Origin: UBA2428 sp002343545
GTDB lineage: Bacteria; Bdellovibrionota; UBA2428
DNA length: 13,363 bases
Assembly: GCA_937952285.1 (NCBI GenBank)
Contig: CALFZE010000052.1
Coordinates: 1 to 13,363 of the forward strand
Direction: 5' to 3'
The notes beneath the pieces are model-generated. The model did no database searches. It worked only from the letters and a program-made list of their open reading frames with translations, and was not told the origin of the DNA. The translations under genes and the position numbers were made by a program. This document shows positions 1 to 6,740 of this stretch, one piece after another (position 1 is the stretch's first letter; the number at the start of each line of letters is the position of its first letter).

Positions 1-46
1 GGCTCGCGACATCGCGCTGCCGACGATGCCGAGCCAAGCGGACTGA
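1..46 (+). CDS. 3' tip of an unidentified gene (partial)
   Basis: The frame beginning at base 2 reads ARDIALPTMPSQAD and stops with TGA at 44-46, about 23 bases before a strong bidirectional terminator. That position suits the end of a + strand gene whose body lies upstream of the window. The other two + frames stay open through the terminator, so they fit a gene end less well. Fourteen residues are too few to identify a family, and the call rests mostly on the stop and terminator spacing. Confidence 0.35.
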   Translation, partial: ARDIALPTMPSQAD

Positions 47-68
47 TTTTCGCGCGAAGCTTCGCGCC

Positions 69-126
69 AAAAGAAACGGCCTCGGAAGCTCCCCTCGAGG
101 AGAGCTTCCGAGGCCGTTTCTTTTTT
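69..126. terminator. Bidirectional intrinsic terminator
   Basis: An 18-bp perfect stem (73-90 with 103-120, left arm GAAACGGCCTCGGAAGCT) closes a 12-base loop. It is flanked by AAAA on the left and by a T tract (121-126) on the right. Read on +, it ends in T6 and would stop the gene that ends at 46. Read on minus, the A run becomes a T run and would stop the secreted-protein gene that ends at 158. It separates two convergent transcription units. Confidence 0.93.
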
Positions 127-157
127 GTCCCTCGCCGGGCGCGTCAGAAGCGCGGGC

Positions 158-706
158 TTAGTTTTGGGGAGTCGCCGCCAGGTCGAGGCAGGAGATCTCG
201 CCATCACGAACGACGCCGATGATCGTCATCGAAACCGGCGCCGAGACCGTCGCGCCGCGGACGACGCGGTAGACGAGACCGTATTCGTTGTCGCCGGGGA
301 AGTAAGTCGCCACGGCGACTTCGGCGCGCTTGGACGTCGCCGTGTTGTGGATGTCGAGGTAGTTGATCTCGCCGCTCGCCGAGCCGATCGCCGACTTCAG
401 GTCGAAGAAGACTTCGACGCTCTGGGGAGGCGTCAACACGCTCGAACCGTTGAAGAGCGCCACGCTTTGGACGGCGAAGGCCTCGTGCGGCTTGAGCGTA
501 GGCGCCAGACGGCTGCCTTCGCGCTTAGCGACTTTGCCCGTTTCGCGGATCACGGCGAAGCGAGGCGCCGAAGCGGGGTTTTCCTTGGCTTTTCGATGGA
601 GCTCCACGATTTGGCAGAAGGTCGCCTGGGCCGGACGTACGGGCTGCGAGAGCGCGGCCGAGACGGGGAGGGCGGCGAGAAGAGCGAGGACGAAGCGATT
701 GAACAT
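158..706 (-). CDS. Secreted protein of unknown function
   Basis: This gene encodes 182 residues that I do not recognise. The start is ATG at 706, because GGAAAGGAAACC lies just upstream and the protein then opens with a signal peptide (MFNRFVLALLAALPVSAALS). An in-frame ATG 24 codons earlier adds a non-signal-like stretch and was rejected. The mature part has a Lys/Arg-rich stretch (about residues 35-75), then beta-rich sequence (about 77-165). It has only two cysteines, C31 near the new N-terminus and C173 near the C-terminus, which could form a disulfide in the periplasm. Residue 86 begins NGSS. It ends just before the bidirectional terminator and appears to be a single-gene unit. I infer a periplasmic or outer-surface location. 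No enzyme motif is visible. Confidence 0.8.
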   Translation of the reverse strand: MFNRFVLALLAALPVSAALSQPVRPAQATFCQIVELHRKAKENPASAPRFAVIRETGKVAKREGSRLAPTLKPHEAFAVQSVALFNGSSVLTPPQSVEVFFDLKSAIGSASGEINYLDIHNTATSKRAEVAVATYFPGDNEYGLVYRVVRGATVSAPVSMTIIGVVRDGEISCLDLAATPQN

Positions 707-749
707 GGTGGTTTCCTTTCCTTCGAACCCCGCGTCTTGCGGAGCCGGT

Positions 750-869
750 TTAAAGACCGTGGATGATCCCGGCACCAAGCATCTTCCGTGCCAAAGTCGG
801 GAGGCCCTTGGGAGCCCTCTTCGGCGCTTCGGGCGTGTCGAACTTGTGGTCGGGGTGCCATTCTGGCAA
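750..869 (-). CDS. Possible small protein (39 aa, TTG start)
   Basis: A short frame between TAA codons at 894-896 and 750-752 reads LPEWHPDHKF, continues through a Lys/Pro-rich middle, and ends LARKMLGAGIIHGL. Its composition resembles a real protein, and its middle codons have mostly G or C in the third position, like the neighbours. The only plausible start is TTG at 869, without a clear Shine-Dalgarno. The frame ends 43 bases upstream of the secreted-protein ATG on the same strand. Most of this stretch is also open in another minus frame, so chance cannot be excluded. Confidence 0.25.
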   Translation of the reverse strand: MPEWHPDHKFDTPEAPKRAPKGLPTLARKMLGAGIIHGL

Positions 870-896
870 CCAAATTCGCCACGCCCGCGCGGCTTA

Positions 897-925
897 GGCC
901 AAAACGGACTGGCGCGTTTTGGGCC
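897..925 (-). terminator. Hairpin after the kinase gene, no U tract
   Basis: An imperfect inverted repeat pairs GGCC plus AAAACG (897-906) with CGTTTT plus GGCC (915-925), with one bulged G. It starts about 10 bases past the histidine-kinase stop on the minus strand. The T run lies inside the stem and is not 3' of it, so this is not a canonical intrinsic terminator. It may be a 3'-end stabilising hairpin or a weak terminator. Confidence 0.3.
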
Positions 926-934
926 GCGGCGAAT

Positions 935-2116
935 TCAAAGCGGAAAGAAGCAGATGAACGTCGCGCCTTCGCCGCTCTCGCTCTCCACGCGCACGCTGCC
1001 GCCGTGCACGAGCACGGCGTGCTTCACGATGGCGAGCCCGAGTCCGCTTCCCCCGTCGCGATCCGAGCGGCCGGGATCGACGCGATAGAAACGCTCGAAA
1101 AGCCGGGATTGCTCCGTCACCGGAACGCCGGGGCCGTCGTCGGCCACCCGGAGTTCGATGCCGTTCTCGACGTTCTCCCAGCTGACGCGGATGCGGCTGC
1201 CGTCGGGGGAGTAGCGGATGGCGTTCTGGCAAAGGTTGCGCAGGATACGGAAGAGATACTTGCGGCTGCCGAGCATGCGCTCGGCGTGCAACGCCGTCGC
1301 GATGACCTGCGACTTGTTTCGGCGCGAGGGTTCGAGCTCCTCGAGGACGTCCTCGGTCAGGCGGCGAAGGTCGACTTCCTTGCGGTCTTCGATGGCGAGC
1401 GAGCCTTTGGCGTCGAGCTTCGAGAGATCGAGCAGGTCGCTCGTCATCAGGAGCAGGCGGTCCGTGTTGCGCTGGATCGTCTCGAGGAAGCGGCGTTCGA
1501 GCGCGCGGCCGGCGTCGAGATCCGAGATGAGCGTCTGCGCGTAACCGCTGATCGAGGTCAGCGGCGTGCGGATCTCGTGTGAGACGTTCGCGACGAAGTC
1601 CATGCGCTGCCGCTCGGCCAGCCGAAACTCCGTGATGTCGTGGAACGCGAGCAGCCAATCCTCTCCCGAACGGCGCACGCTGACGGTGTAGTAGCGTTCC
1701 GTCGCCGAATTCAGCGAGGCACGTCGGTAGGTGAGGCTCGTCGTCGTCTTGGCGTCGATCGCGGCCGCGCAGGCGGCGATGAGCTCCTGGCCGAGGGGGA
1801 GACGGTCGAGCCGTCCGCGTTCGCGGACCTCGTCGGGCGTCAGACGGAGGATCGGCAGGATCTGCGAGTTCCACCCGAGCAGGTTCAGGTCGCCCGCCAC
1901 GAGGATGAAAGGATCCGCGAATTCCTGCGGCGCGAGCGCGGCGGTTTCCTCGGCGGGAGCTTCGCCGCGCGCGAAGGCGACGACGATCGCGATCAAGGCC
2001 GCCGCGACGGCGCCCGCGCTCGCGACGACCGGGGATGCCTGGGCCGCGCCGACGACCGAGGCGATCGCGGCCAGCCCCGCGACGAGGCCGAGGAGCCGGG
2101 CGCTTCGACGGCTCAT
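935..2116 (-). CDS. PhoR-like membrane sensor histidine kinase
   Basis: This 393-residue kinase autophosphorylates on histidine and passes the phosphate to the regulator encoded just upstream. Two hydrophobic helices (about 7-24 and 32-49) with almost no loop between them anchor it in the inner membrane. A PAS-like region follows (about 66-160). The HisKA helix has FVANVSHEIRTPL, with phospho-acceptor H180. The ATPase domain has the N box at N294/N298, the G1 box DDGPG (326-330), an F box around LFERFYR, and the G2 box GSGLGLAI (356-363), so it looks fully active. The ATG overlaps the regulator stop as ATGA, indicating translational coupling. The architecture resembles PhoR, but no phosphate-transport genes are nearby, so the signal is unknown. 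With so little periplasmic sequence, sensing is probably through the PAS domain or the membrane. Confidence 0.93.
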   Translation of the reverse strand: MSRRSARLLGLVAGLAAIASVVGAAQASPVVASAGAVAAALIAIVVAFARGEAPAEETAALAPQEFADPFILVAGDLNLLGWNSQILPILRLTPDEVRERGRLDRLPLGQELIAACAAAIDAKTTTSLTYRRASLNSATERYYTVSVRRSGEDWLLAFHDITEFRLAERQRMDFVANVSHEIRTPLTSISGYAQTLISDLDAGRALERRFLETIQRNTDRLLLMTSDLLDLSKLDAKGSLAIEDRKEVDLRRLTEDVLEELEPSRRNKSQVIATALHAERMLGSRKYLFRILRNLCQNAIRYSPDGSRIRVSWENVENGIELRVADDGPGVPVTEQSRLFERFYRVDPGRSDRDGGSGLGLAIVKHAVLVHGGSVRVESESGEGATFICFFPL

Positions 2117-2829
2117 GCGCGCGGGGCGGGAGCTTCGAGGCGGTAGCCGACGCCGCGCACGGTTTGGATGAGGGACTCGTGCGCGCCGAGCTTGCGACGG
2201 AGCGACAGGATGAAGTTGTCGATCGTGCGATCCGTGACGGAGAAGCCCGGACCGCGGATCTTCTCGACGAGCTGGTTGCGGGTCATGACGATGCCCGCGC
2301 GGCTCCCCAGGGACTCGAGAACCCGGAACTCGGATTCCGTGAGCACGAGGATTTCGCCGTCGAGCTTGGCTTCGAAACGGGCGGCGTCGATCTCGAGCGC
2401 GCCGACGCGGATCTTCGCGTCGCTGGGCACGGGCGCCGCTCTGGGCTTCGAGCGGCGGAGGAGCGCGTGAAGACGCGCGAGCAGGATGGGGACCGAGAAA
2501 GGTTTCGTGACGTAGTCGTCCGCTCCCGCTTCGAGGCCGCGAACGACGTCGGCCTCGGCGATGCGCGCCGTCAACATGAGAACGGGGATGCCGGCCCAAT
2601 CCGCGTGGGAGCGGCAGCGACGAAGGATCTCGATGCCCGGTGTCTTTGGTAGCATCCAGTCGAGGACGATGAGTTGGGGACGGGGCGACATCGCGAGAAG
2701 CTCGTCGACGCTCCCGCGGCCCGCGTCTTCCTGGACGCGGTAACCTTCGCGTCCCAAATGAAGGGCCACGAGGGCACGGATATCGGGATCGTCTTCGATG
2801 ACCAGGACGAGAGGCTGATCGACGCTCAT
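2113..2829 (-). CDS. OmpR/PhoB-family response regulator
   Basis: This 238-residue DNA-binding regulator is the partner of the downstream kinase. The receiver domain (1-120) has the acidic pair D13/D14, phospho-acceptor D57 (VLDWMLP), T87 and K109 (VTKPF). The winged-helix effector domain (about 138-233) contains VTDRTIDNFILSLRRKL, the typical recognition-helix region, and ends TVRGVGYRLE, as in this family. The ATG at 2829 has only a weak ribosome site. Its stop overlaps the kinase start by ATGA, so the order is regulator then kinase. The nearest upstream gene (nuclease) is on the same strand 93 bases away, so the pair may have its own promoter in that gap. Targets cannot be read from the sequence. 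Confidence 0.95.
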   Translation of the reverse strand: MSVDQPLVLVIEDDPDIRALVALHLGREGYRVQEDAGRGSVDELLAMSPRPQLIVLDWMLPKTPGIEILRRCRSHADWAGIPVLMLTARIAEADVVRGLEAGADDYVTKPFSVPILLARLHALLRRSKPRAAPVPSDAKIRVGALEIDAARFEAKLDGEILVLTESEFRVLESLGSRAGIVMTRNQLVEKIRGPGFSVTDRTIDNFILSLRRKLGAHESLIQTVRGVGYRLEAPAPRA

Positions 2830-2910
2830 GATCGGGCCGGAGCCTACACAAGCTTGATCCCGCGCACGAGGCCCTGACGCAAATGTGACCGAGGCGCCTG
2901 GCCTGACGCC

Positions 2911-2928
2911 CTCAAGGTCCTCTCAAGG
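2911..2928 (-). promoter_or_regulatory. Candidate operator: CTCAAGG direct repeat, 11-bp spacing
   Basis: CTCAAGG occurs at 2911-2917 and 2922-2928, exactly 11 bp apart, about 80-100 bases upstream of the response-regulator start. OmpR/PhoB-type regulators commonly bind tandem half-sites spaced by about 11 bp, so autoregulation is possible. The second copy overlaps the nuclease stop codon. CCTGACGC also occurs twice nearby (2873-2880 and 2902-2909). The region is short and GC-rich, and a coincidence is quite possible. Confidence 0.2.
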
Positions 2929-3510
2929 CCTTGATCGTTTTCGAAAAAGGCTCGGGTCTTCGGGGGGCGCGGCGAGCCCCCAGAAACCCTTTTTTTCGCG
3001 CTTGGCTTGGGCTTCCGCGCGCTCGGCCCAGGCGCGGATGTCGGCAGCCGTTCCCTTGCCGCGGTAGGCGTAGGCGAAACCTTCACGGACGAGGCTTTCG
3101 TTCAGGTTCTCGCGCCCCTTCGGGCCCGTGGCGAAGAGCACGGCGAGGTAGCGGCCGTAGACGTCGGACCCCCGAATCTCGGCTTCGAGGGTGCGTCCCT
3201 TCGCGCGCGCGTTGAGCGCCCGCTTGGCCTCTTCGCCGTAGATCTGCCCGGCTTGCGCGCGACGCTTGCCGTGCTTCGGCTTGGCGGTCTCGGGCGCATC
3301 GATGCCTAGCAAACGGATCTTGAGACGCAAGCCTTCGGGGTTGCGGGCCCGGCACGTGTCGCCGTCGTTGCAGTCGAGGATCTCGAGCCGGGTCGAAACG
3401 GGCGTCGCGGCGGGCCGCGTCCGCGGCTTGCGCGCCCAGCCGTTCGGCACGAGCGAGAGCGCGGCGATCGCCAGCATCCAGAGGGACAGTCGTTCGCTGA
3501 GGCTTTTCAT
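2923..3510 (-). CDS. Secreted thermonuclease-like (SNase-fold) protein
   Basis: This 195-residue protein opens with a signal peptide (1-26, MKSLSERLSLWMLAIAALSL, probably cleaved after GWA). The staphylococcal-nuclease (OB-fold) domain spans about 38-180. It has the family hallmarks DGDT (49-52), the stretch R66-LLGIDAPE-74 and DVYGR (116-120). By family analogy R66, E74 and R120 match the catalytic Arg/Glu/Arg of staphylococcal nuclease, and D49, D51 and D71 the calcium site. An active extracellular or periplasmic nuclease that hydrolyses phosphodiester bonds is expected. C47 and C53 flank the DGDT motif and could form a disulfide. The start ATG at 3510 has GGGAG just upstream. It is divergent from the exported-protein gene at 3549, leaving only 38 bases for both start regions. 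Confidence 0.92.
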   Translation of the reverse strand: MKSLSERLSLWMLAIAALSLVPNGWARKPRTRPAATPVSTRLEILDCNDGDTCRARNPEGLRLKIRLLGIDAPETAKPKHGKRRAQAGQIYGEEAKRALNARAKGRTLEAEIRGSDVYGRYLAVLFATGPKGRENLNESLVREGFAYAYRGKGTAADIRAWAERAEAQAKREKKGFWGLAAPPEDPSLFRKRSRP

Positions 3511-3548
3511 CGTGGCTCCCGCCCTCGCAAAAGCGAGGCCAGGCGTTT

Positions 3549-4322
3549 ATGACAAGCTTTATGTCGCGCGCCAAGCCCTGGACCTTCCTCGCCGCCGCTA
3601 TTCTCATGCCGCCGAAGGTCGACGAAAGCCAGTACGAGTGGCTGCGCGACCTCAAGAAGCTCCCCCAGGTGCGGGCGCGGAGCGTGAGCACGTGGAGCGG
3701 CGAGGCCTACGCGCACGGCGCGCTCCGTTGGTCCTCGACGGCCGGCCGTCTCGAGATCCTTTCGCCGGACGCTTCGGAGCTCGAGCTTCGGGCCCTCCCG
3801 TCGGGCACGGTCGTGCGCCGTTCGCCGTGGGCGCCCGGCACGCGGTGGGAGAGCGCGGCGGGCAAAGGCACTCGCGCCTTTTTCGTGATGGGCGAAAACC
3901 TCGAGTATCGGCCCGCGGGCGCGGAACGCAGCTACTGGAGCGTGCCGCTCGGCGGATCGCTGCTGCGCGAAGGTTGGATCGAGGCCTCGAAGAGCTGGTA
4001 CGGGCTTTCGTCCAGGCGCCCCGAGCTCTACTGGCTCGCGCCTCCGTACATGAGTTTCTACCGCGTGACGTGGCCGGCCGACGCCGAACCCGTGGCCTTT
4101 TTTCCGTGCGATTCGACGCGGGCCGTGCTCGTCGAGAACCTTCCGCAGGGCCTCACGCGTTTCTTCTTCTTTCGCGGCGGACGGCCCTTCGCCTATACGA
4201 TCTTCCGCCTCGGCGCGGAAGGCGAAGGCTCCGACGTTTCGGGCGCCCTCGCGCGGGGCTGCCAGGACTTCGTCGTCGCCGGATCCTTCGGTTTGCGTTT
4301 CATCGAATACTCCAAGTGGTAG
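3549..4322 (+). CDS. Exported protein of unknown function
   Basis: This gene encodes 257 residues that I do not recognise. The first 20 or so residues (MTSFMSRAKPWTFLAAAIL) look like a short signal peptide or anchor. A second in-frame ATG at 3561 exists, but CCAGGCG lies only before 3549, so the earlier start was kept. The body is rich in Trp, Tyr and Phe, with blocks such as WIEASKSWYGL and RFFFFRGGRPFAY, and it has two cysteines in its last third (FFPCDS, ARGCQD). It suggests a compact beta-rich domain. The gene ends 8 bases before the dihydroorotase ATG, so the two are probably co-transcribed, although nothing ties it to pyrimidine synthesis. No catalytic motif is evident. Confidence 0.75.
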   Translation: MTSFMSRAKPWTFLAAAILMPPKVDESQYEWLRDLKKLPQVRARSVSTWSGEAYAHGALRWSSTAGRLEILSPDASELELRALPSGTVVRRSPWAPGTRWESAAGKGTRAFFVMGENLEYRPAGAERSYWSVPLGGSLLREGWIEASKSWYGLSSRRPELYWLAPPYMSFYRVTWPADAEPVAFFPCDSTRAVLVENLPQGLTRFFFFRGGRPFAYTIFRLGAEGEGSDVSGALARGCQDFVVAGSFGLRFIEYSKW

Positions 4323-4330
4323 AGGTGCCT

Positions 4331-5656
4331 ATGCTTCCCCAACGTTTTTTGCTCCGTAACGTCGACCTCTGGACGGAGGACGGTCGCCGTCCCGGCACCG
4401 ACGTCGTCGTCGCGGGCGGCCGCATCGAATCCCTCTCGCCCACGGGGTCGGGCGCTTCCGAGGACGTCGTCTTCGACGGTCAGGGCAAGGCGCTTTTGCC
4501 CGCGGGCGTCGACGTGCAAGCGCACCTGCGCACGCCCGGGCAGCCGCACAAAGAAACGCCGGCGACGGGGCTGCGCGCCGCGCTCCGCGGCGGTTACGCG
4601 GCCATCGTGACGATGCCCAACACGAAGCCCGTCATCGATTCCGTCGAGGTGCTCGAGTCGGCCCGCCGCGAGACGGCTCCCGCCGAAGCGGCGACGGGCG
4701 TAAAGGTGTTTTGGACGGCCGCGATCTCGAAGGGCCAAGAGGGCCGCACGGCGGTCGACTTCGAAGCGCTCGCGAAGGCGGGCATCGTGGCCTTCACGGA
4801 CGACGGCCGAGGCGTCGCCGAGGATCTCGTCATGGAAGAGGCCTTCGCGCGGCTCGCGCCGCTCGGGCTGCCGCTGCTGCAGCACGCGGAGTTTCCCGGC
4901 CACGGCGGCGTGCTCGCCCCCGGCCCGACCCAAGCCAAGCTTGGCATTCCCGCCTACGACGAAGCCCACGAGTGGAAGATGGTCGAGCGCGACCTCGAAG
5001 TCCTGGCCCGCCACCCCGAAGCCCGCTACCACGTGTTGCACGTGACGAGCGCGAAGGCGGTGGATCTCATCGAAGCGGGGGCGCGTCGCGGGCTCAAGGC
5101 GACGGGCGAAGTCTCGCCGCACCATCTCTTCTTCACGTCGGAAGATATCCCCGCCGATCGTCCCGATCGCACGAGCTTCAAGATGAACCCCCCGCTCCGC
5201 GCCCGTCACGATCGCGATCGTTTGCGGTCTGCCCTACGCGACGGCGGCCTCGCCTTCATTTCGACCGACCAAGCCCCCCACGAAGTCGCGGCCAAAGGCA
5301 CGGACTTCGTGACCTCGGCCTTCGGCACGACGGCCCAAGAAGGGACCCTCCGGGTTCTCTTCCATTTGATGAAGGAGGTCGGATTGACGCCGAAGCGTTT
5401 GGTACAGGTCTGGGCGAGCGAACCGGCGCGCTTTCTGGGGATCGAGTCCCAAGGATTCGGGCACTTGCGTGTGGGCGATCCCTTCCGCGCGGTTTGGGCC
5501 GATGCCGAAGCCCCCGCGCGTGCGATCGAGTTGGGCGAACTCGAGAGCCTTTCGAAGAACTCCTGCTTCCTGGGGGCCAAGCTTCCGGGGCAAATTCTGG
5601 GCGTCTTTAACGAAGCCGGGTTTTTCCGCTTTGACGCGGCGGCAGGACTTCGCTAA
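4331..5656 (+). CDS. pyrC: Dihydroorotase (amidohydrolase), variant metal motif
   Basis: This 441-residue cytoplasmic protein matches dihydroorotase, which cyclises carbamoyl-aspartate to dihydroorotate in UMP synthesis. Recognisable family blocks are AHLRTPG (64-70), TMPNTKP (94-100), AFTDDGR (154-160), LLQHAE (182-187), LHVTSAKAV (236-244), GEVSPHHLFFT (259-269), KMNPPLR (284-290) and STDQAPH (311-317). In place of the usual D-x-H-x-H, the first metal motif is D-V-Q-A-H, with Q63 encoded by CAA at 4517. The usual DHAPH is DQAPH (Q314), although D313 and H317 remain. The other expected ligands (H65, D157/D158, H185, H237, D313) are present, which favours a type-I-like enzyme. As I recall, some Bacteroidota dihydroorotases have a similar DDQVHFREPG motif, so activity is plausible. 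A non-catalytic PyrC' role is the alternative. AGAGGTG precedes the ATG. Confidence 0.88.
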   Translation: MLPQRFLLRNVDLWTEDGRRPGTDVVVAGGRIESLSPTGSGASEDVVFDGQGKALLPAGVDVQAHLRTPGQPHKETPATGLRAALRGGYAAIVTMPNTKPVIDSVEVLESARRETAPAEAATGVKVFWTAAISKGQEGRTAVDFEALAKAGIVAFTDDGRGVAEDLVMEEAFARLAPLGLPLLQHAEFPGHGGVLAPGPTQAKLGIPAYDEAHEWKMVERDLEVLARHPEARYHVLHVTSAKAVDLIEAGARRGLKATGEVSPHHLFFTSEDIPADRPDRTSFKMNPPLRARHDRDRLRSALRDGGLAFISTDQAPHEVAAKGTDFVTSAFGTTAQEGTLRVLFHLMKEVGLTPKRLVQVWASEPARFLGIESQGFGHLRVGDPFRAVWADAEAPARAIELGELESLSKNSCFLGAKLPGQILGVFNEAGFFRFDAAAGLR

Positions 5657-5736
5657 GTCCGCGACTCTGAGTCGAAATCGGGCCTCTCCCCGACACTTCG
5701 AACTGCGGCATAACCCGTTAGAGGAACGAGAAAAAC

Positions 5737-6375
5737 ATGTCCAAAAAAGTTGCTTCTGTGGTGACGCCCCGATTCCGTCGCCAACGTCGTCTTGGCGTTG
5801 AGCTCCCCGGTCTCGGCAAGCCTGGCGCCCTCGATCGTCGTCCGTACCCCCCGGGTCAGCACGGCAATCAGCGCCGCAAACTCTCCGAGTACGCGCTCCG
5901 TCTCGAAGAAAAGCAAAAGATCATTTTCCACTACGGCCTGCGCGAGTCGCAACTCCGCCGTTTCGTTCGGGACGCCAAGCGCGGCCAGACGACGGACTGG
6001 GTTGATGCCCTCATCGGTCGTCTCGAGCGTCGTCTCGACAACCTGCTCTTCCGTTTGGGCTTCGCGCCCTCGATCCGCGCGGCTCGCCAGCTCGCTGGCC
6101 ACGGCCACGTGCTCGTGAACGGCAAGCGCGCCACGATCGGCTCGATGGTTCTCAAGAAGGGCGACGAGATCAAGGTCTCGGCGAAGGCCCAAAAGAACAC
6201 GTCGGTCATGCAAGCCAAGTCGGCTCCCCGCCTTGAGCTCGCCGACCACCTCGCTAAAGAAGGCGAAGGCGAGAACGAAGTGGGTCGTCTGCGCGACATC
6301 CCGACGGCTTCCGCCATCCCGTTCCCGTTCGAGCCCGGCCTCCTGGCCGAGTACTACGCCGCTCGTAAAGCTTAA
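5737..6375 (+). CDS. rpsD: 30S ribosomal protein S4
   Basis: This 212-residue primary 16S-rRNA-binding protein organises the 5' domain of the small subunit. The N-terminal part has the conserved basic run ending RRPYPPGQHG (34-43). The S4 RNA-binding fold lies at about 99-146 (RLDNLLFRLGFAPSIRAARQ, then the loop VLVNGKRA). The C-terminus ends EYYAARKA, like the usual end of S4. There are no cysteines, so it is the zinc-free form. It lies outside any ribosomal-protein operon here, between dihydroorotase and a terminator. An 80-base gap upstream and GAGGAACGAG before the ATG suggest its own transcript. S4 autoregulates in several bacteria, but I see no obvious leader pseudoknot. Confidence 0.97.
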   Translation: MSKKVASVVTPRFRRQRRLGVELPGLGKPGALDRRPYPPGQHGNQRRKLSEYALRLEEKQKIIFHYGLRESQLRRFVRDAKRGQTTDWVDALIGRLERRLDNLLFRLGFAPSIRAARQLAGHGHVLVNGKRATIGSMVLKKGDEIKVSAKAQKNTSVMQAKSAPRLELADHLAKEGEGENEVGRLRDIPTASAIPFPFEPGLLAEYYAARKA

Positions 6376-6384
6376 TTAGCTTAG

Positions 6385-6499
6385 AGCACGAATCCAAATG
6401 AGCGCCGGCGGCGTTCTCGGTCGGTCGAGTACTTTGTACACTTCCCTCCCTGCGGCCGGCGGCGCCTAGCCTAGCCGGCATCTCATTTGGATTCGCGCT
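6385..6499. repeat. 115-base imperfect inverted-repeat element after rpsD
   Basis: Bases 6385-6402 (core CGAATCCAAATGAG) pair with 6482-6499 (core CTCATTTGGATTCG), giving 17 pairs out of 18 with one A/C mismatch. Past a small internal loop, GCCGGC (6404-6409) pairs with GCCGGC (6474-6479), and GGCG (6410-6413) can pair with CGCC (6463-6466). The centre contains GTACTTTGTAC. The whole folds as one long hairpin on either strand. It lies 10 bases past the rpsD stop and 25 bases before a true terminator, so termination does not need it. It could be a MITE-like or palindromic intergenic repeat, a structured 3' UTR, or a small RNA. No second copy is visible in this window. Confidence 0.7.
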
Positions 6500-6524
6500 A
6501 GTTCGGCTCCGTAAGTTCGAATCG

Positions 6525-6564
6525 AAGCCCGGTTCTCCGCGAGGAGGGCCGGGCTTTTTGTTTT
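6525..6564 (+). terminator. Intrinsic terminator of rpsD
   Basis: A 14-bp stem (AAGCCCGGTTCTCC at 6525-6538 with 6543-6556, including two G-U pairs) is capped by the GNRA tetraloop GCGA and followed by TTTGTTTT. This is a strong rho-independent terminator on the + strand, placed to end the rpsD transcript together with the inverted-repeat element before it. Confidence 0.93.
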
Positions 6565-6727
6565 CCCGCGCCCGTCGCAAGGTCGGGCCCTATCGCGCGA
6601 AGCGGCGTCGATCGCTTAGACACCCCAAAGCTTCGGATTCCCGAAGGACTCCTTCCTAAGGCTCGGAATCTCCGTGGCGTCGCCCCTTTGGCCCGCTTTC
6701 TGCTCCCGAGTGGTCAGCCTAAACCAC
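6565..6727 (+). other. Leader region of the transglycosylase gene
   Basis: This is the rest of the gene-free stretch between rpsD and the next ATG. It has no credible coding frame. Two alternative small hairpins are possible: CTTCGG/CCGAAG (6631-6636 with 6641-6646), or GATTCC/GGAATC (6636-6641 with 6665-6670) enclosing GAAGG/CCTTC (6643-6647 with 6651-6655). The two share bases, so only one can form at a time. I see no clear promoter and do not recognise a riboswitch. Confidence 0.4.
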
Positions 6728-6736
6728 AAGGAGGTG
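6728..6736 (+). promoter_or_regulatory. Strong Shine-Dalgarno AAGGAGGTG
   Basis: AAGGAGGTG is a near-perfect complement to the 16S rRNA 3' end and lies four bases before the ATG at 6741. It decides the start in favour of that ATG over the in-frame ATGs at codons 6, 7 and 9. It is the strongest ribosome site in the window. Confidence 0.85.
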
Positions 6737-6740
6737 CGTT

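Noticed and set aside
935..2851. The 638-codon frame that includes the kinase
   Set aside because: The first 245 codons are Arg/Pro-rich shadow of the response regulator. The kinase start is fixed at 2116 by the ATGA overlap.
3266..4330. The 355-codon upstream extension of the dihydroorotase frame
   Set aside because: It overlaps the nuclease and exported-protein genes in shadow frames. The family N-terminus and AGAGGTG point to the ATG at 4331.
5631..5659. TTGACG then TAAGTC at 17-bp spacing as the rpsD promoter
   Set aside because: The -35 is good, but the -10 matches the consensus at only two positions. It also lies across the dihydroorotase stop, so it was not annotated.
6511..6530. AGTTCGAATCGA resembles a tRNA T-loop
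   Set aside because: There is no acceptor, D or anticodon arm at proper spacing. The bases belong to the spacer before the terminator.
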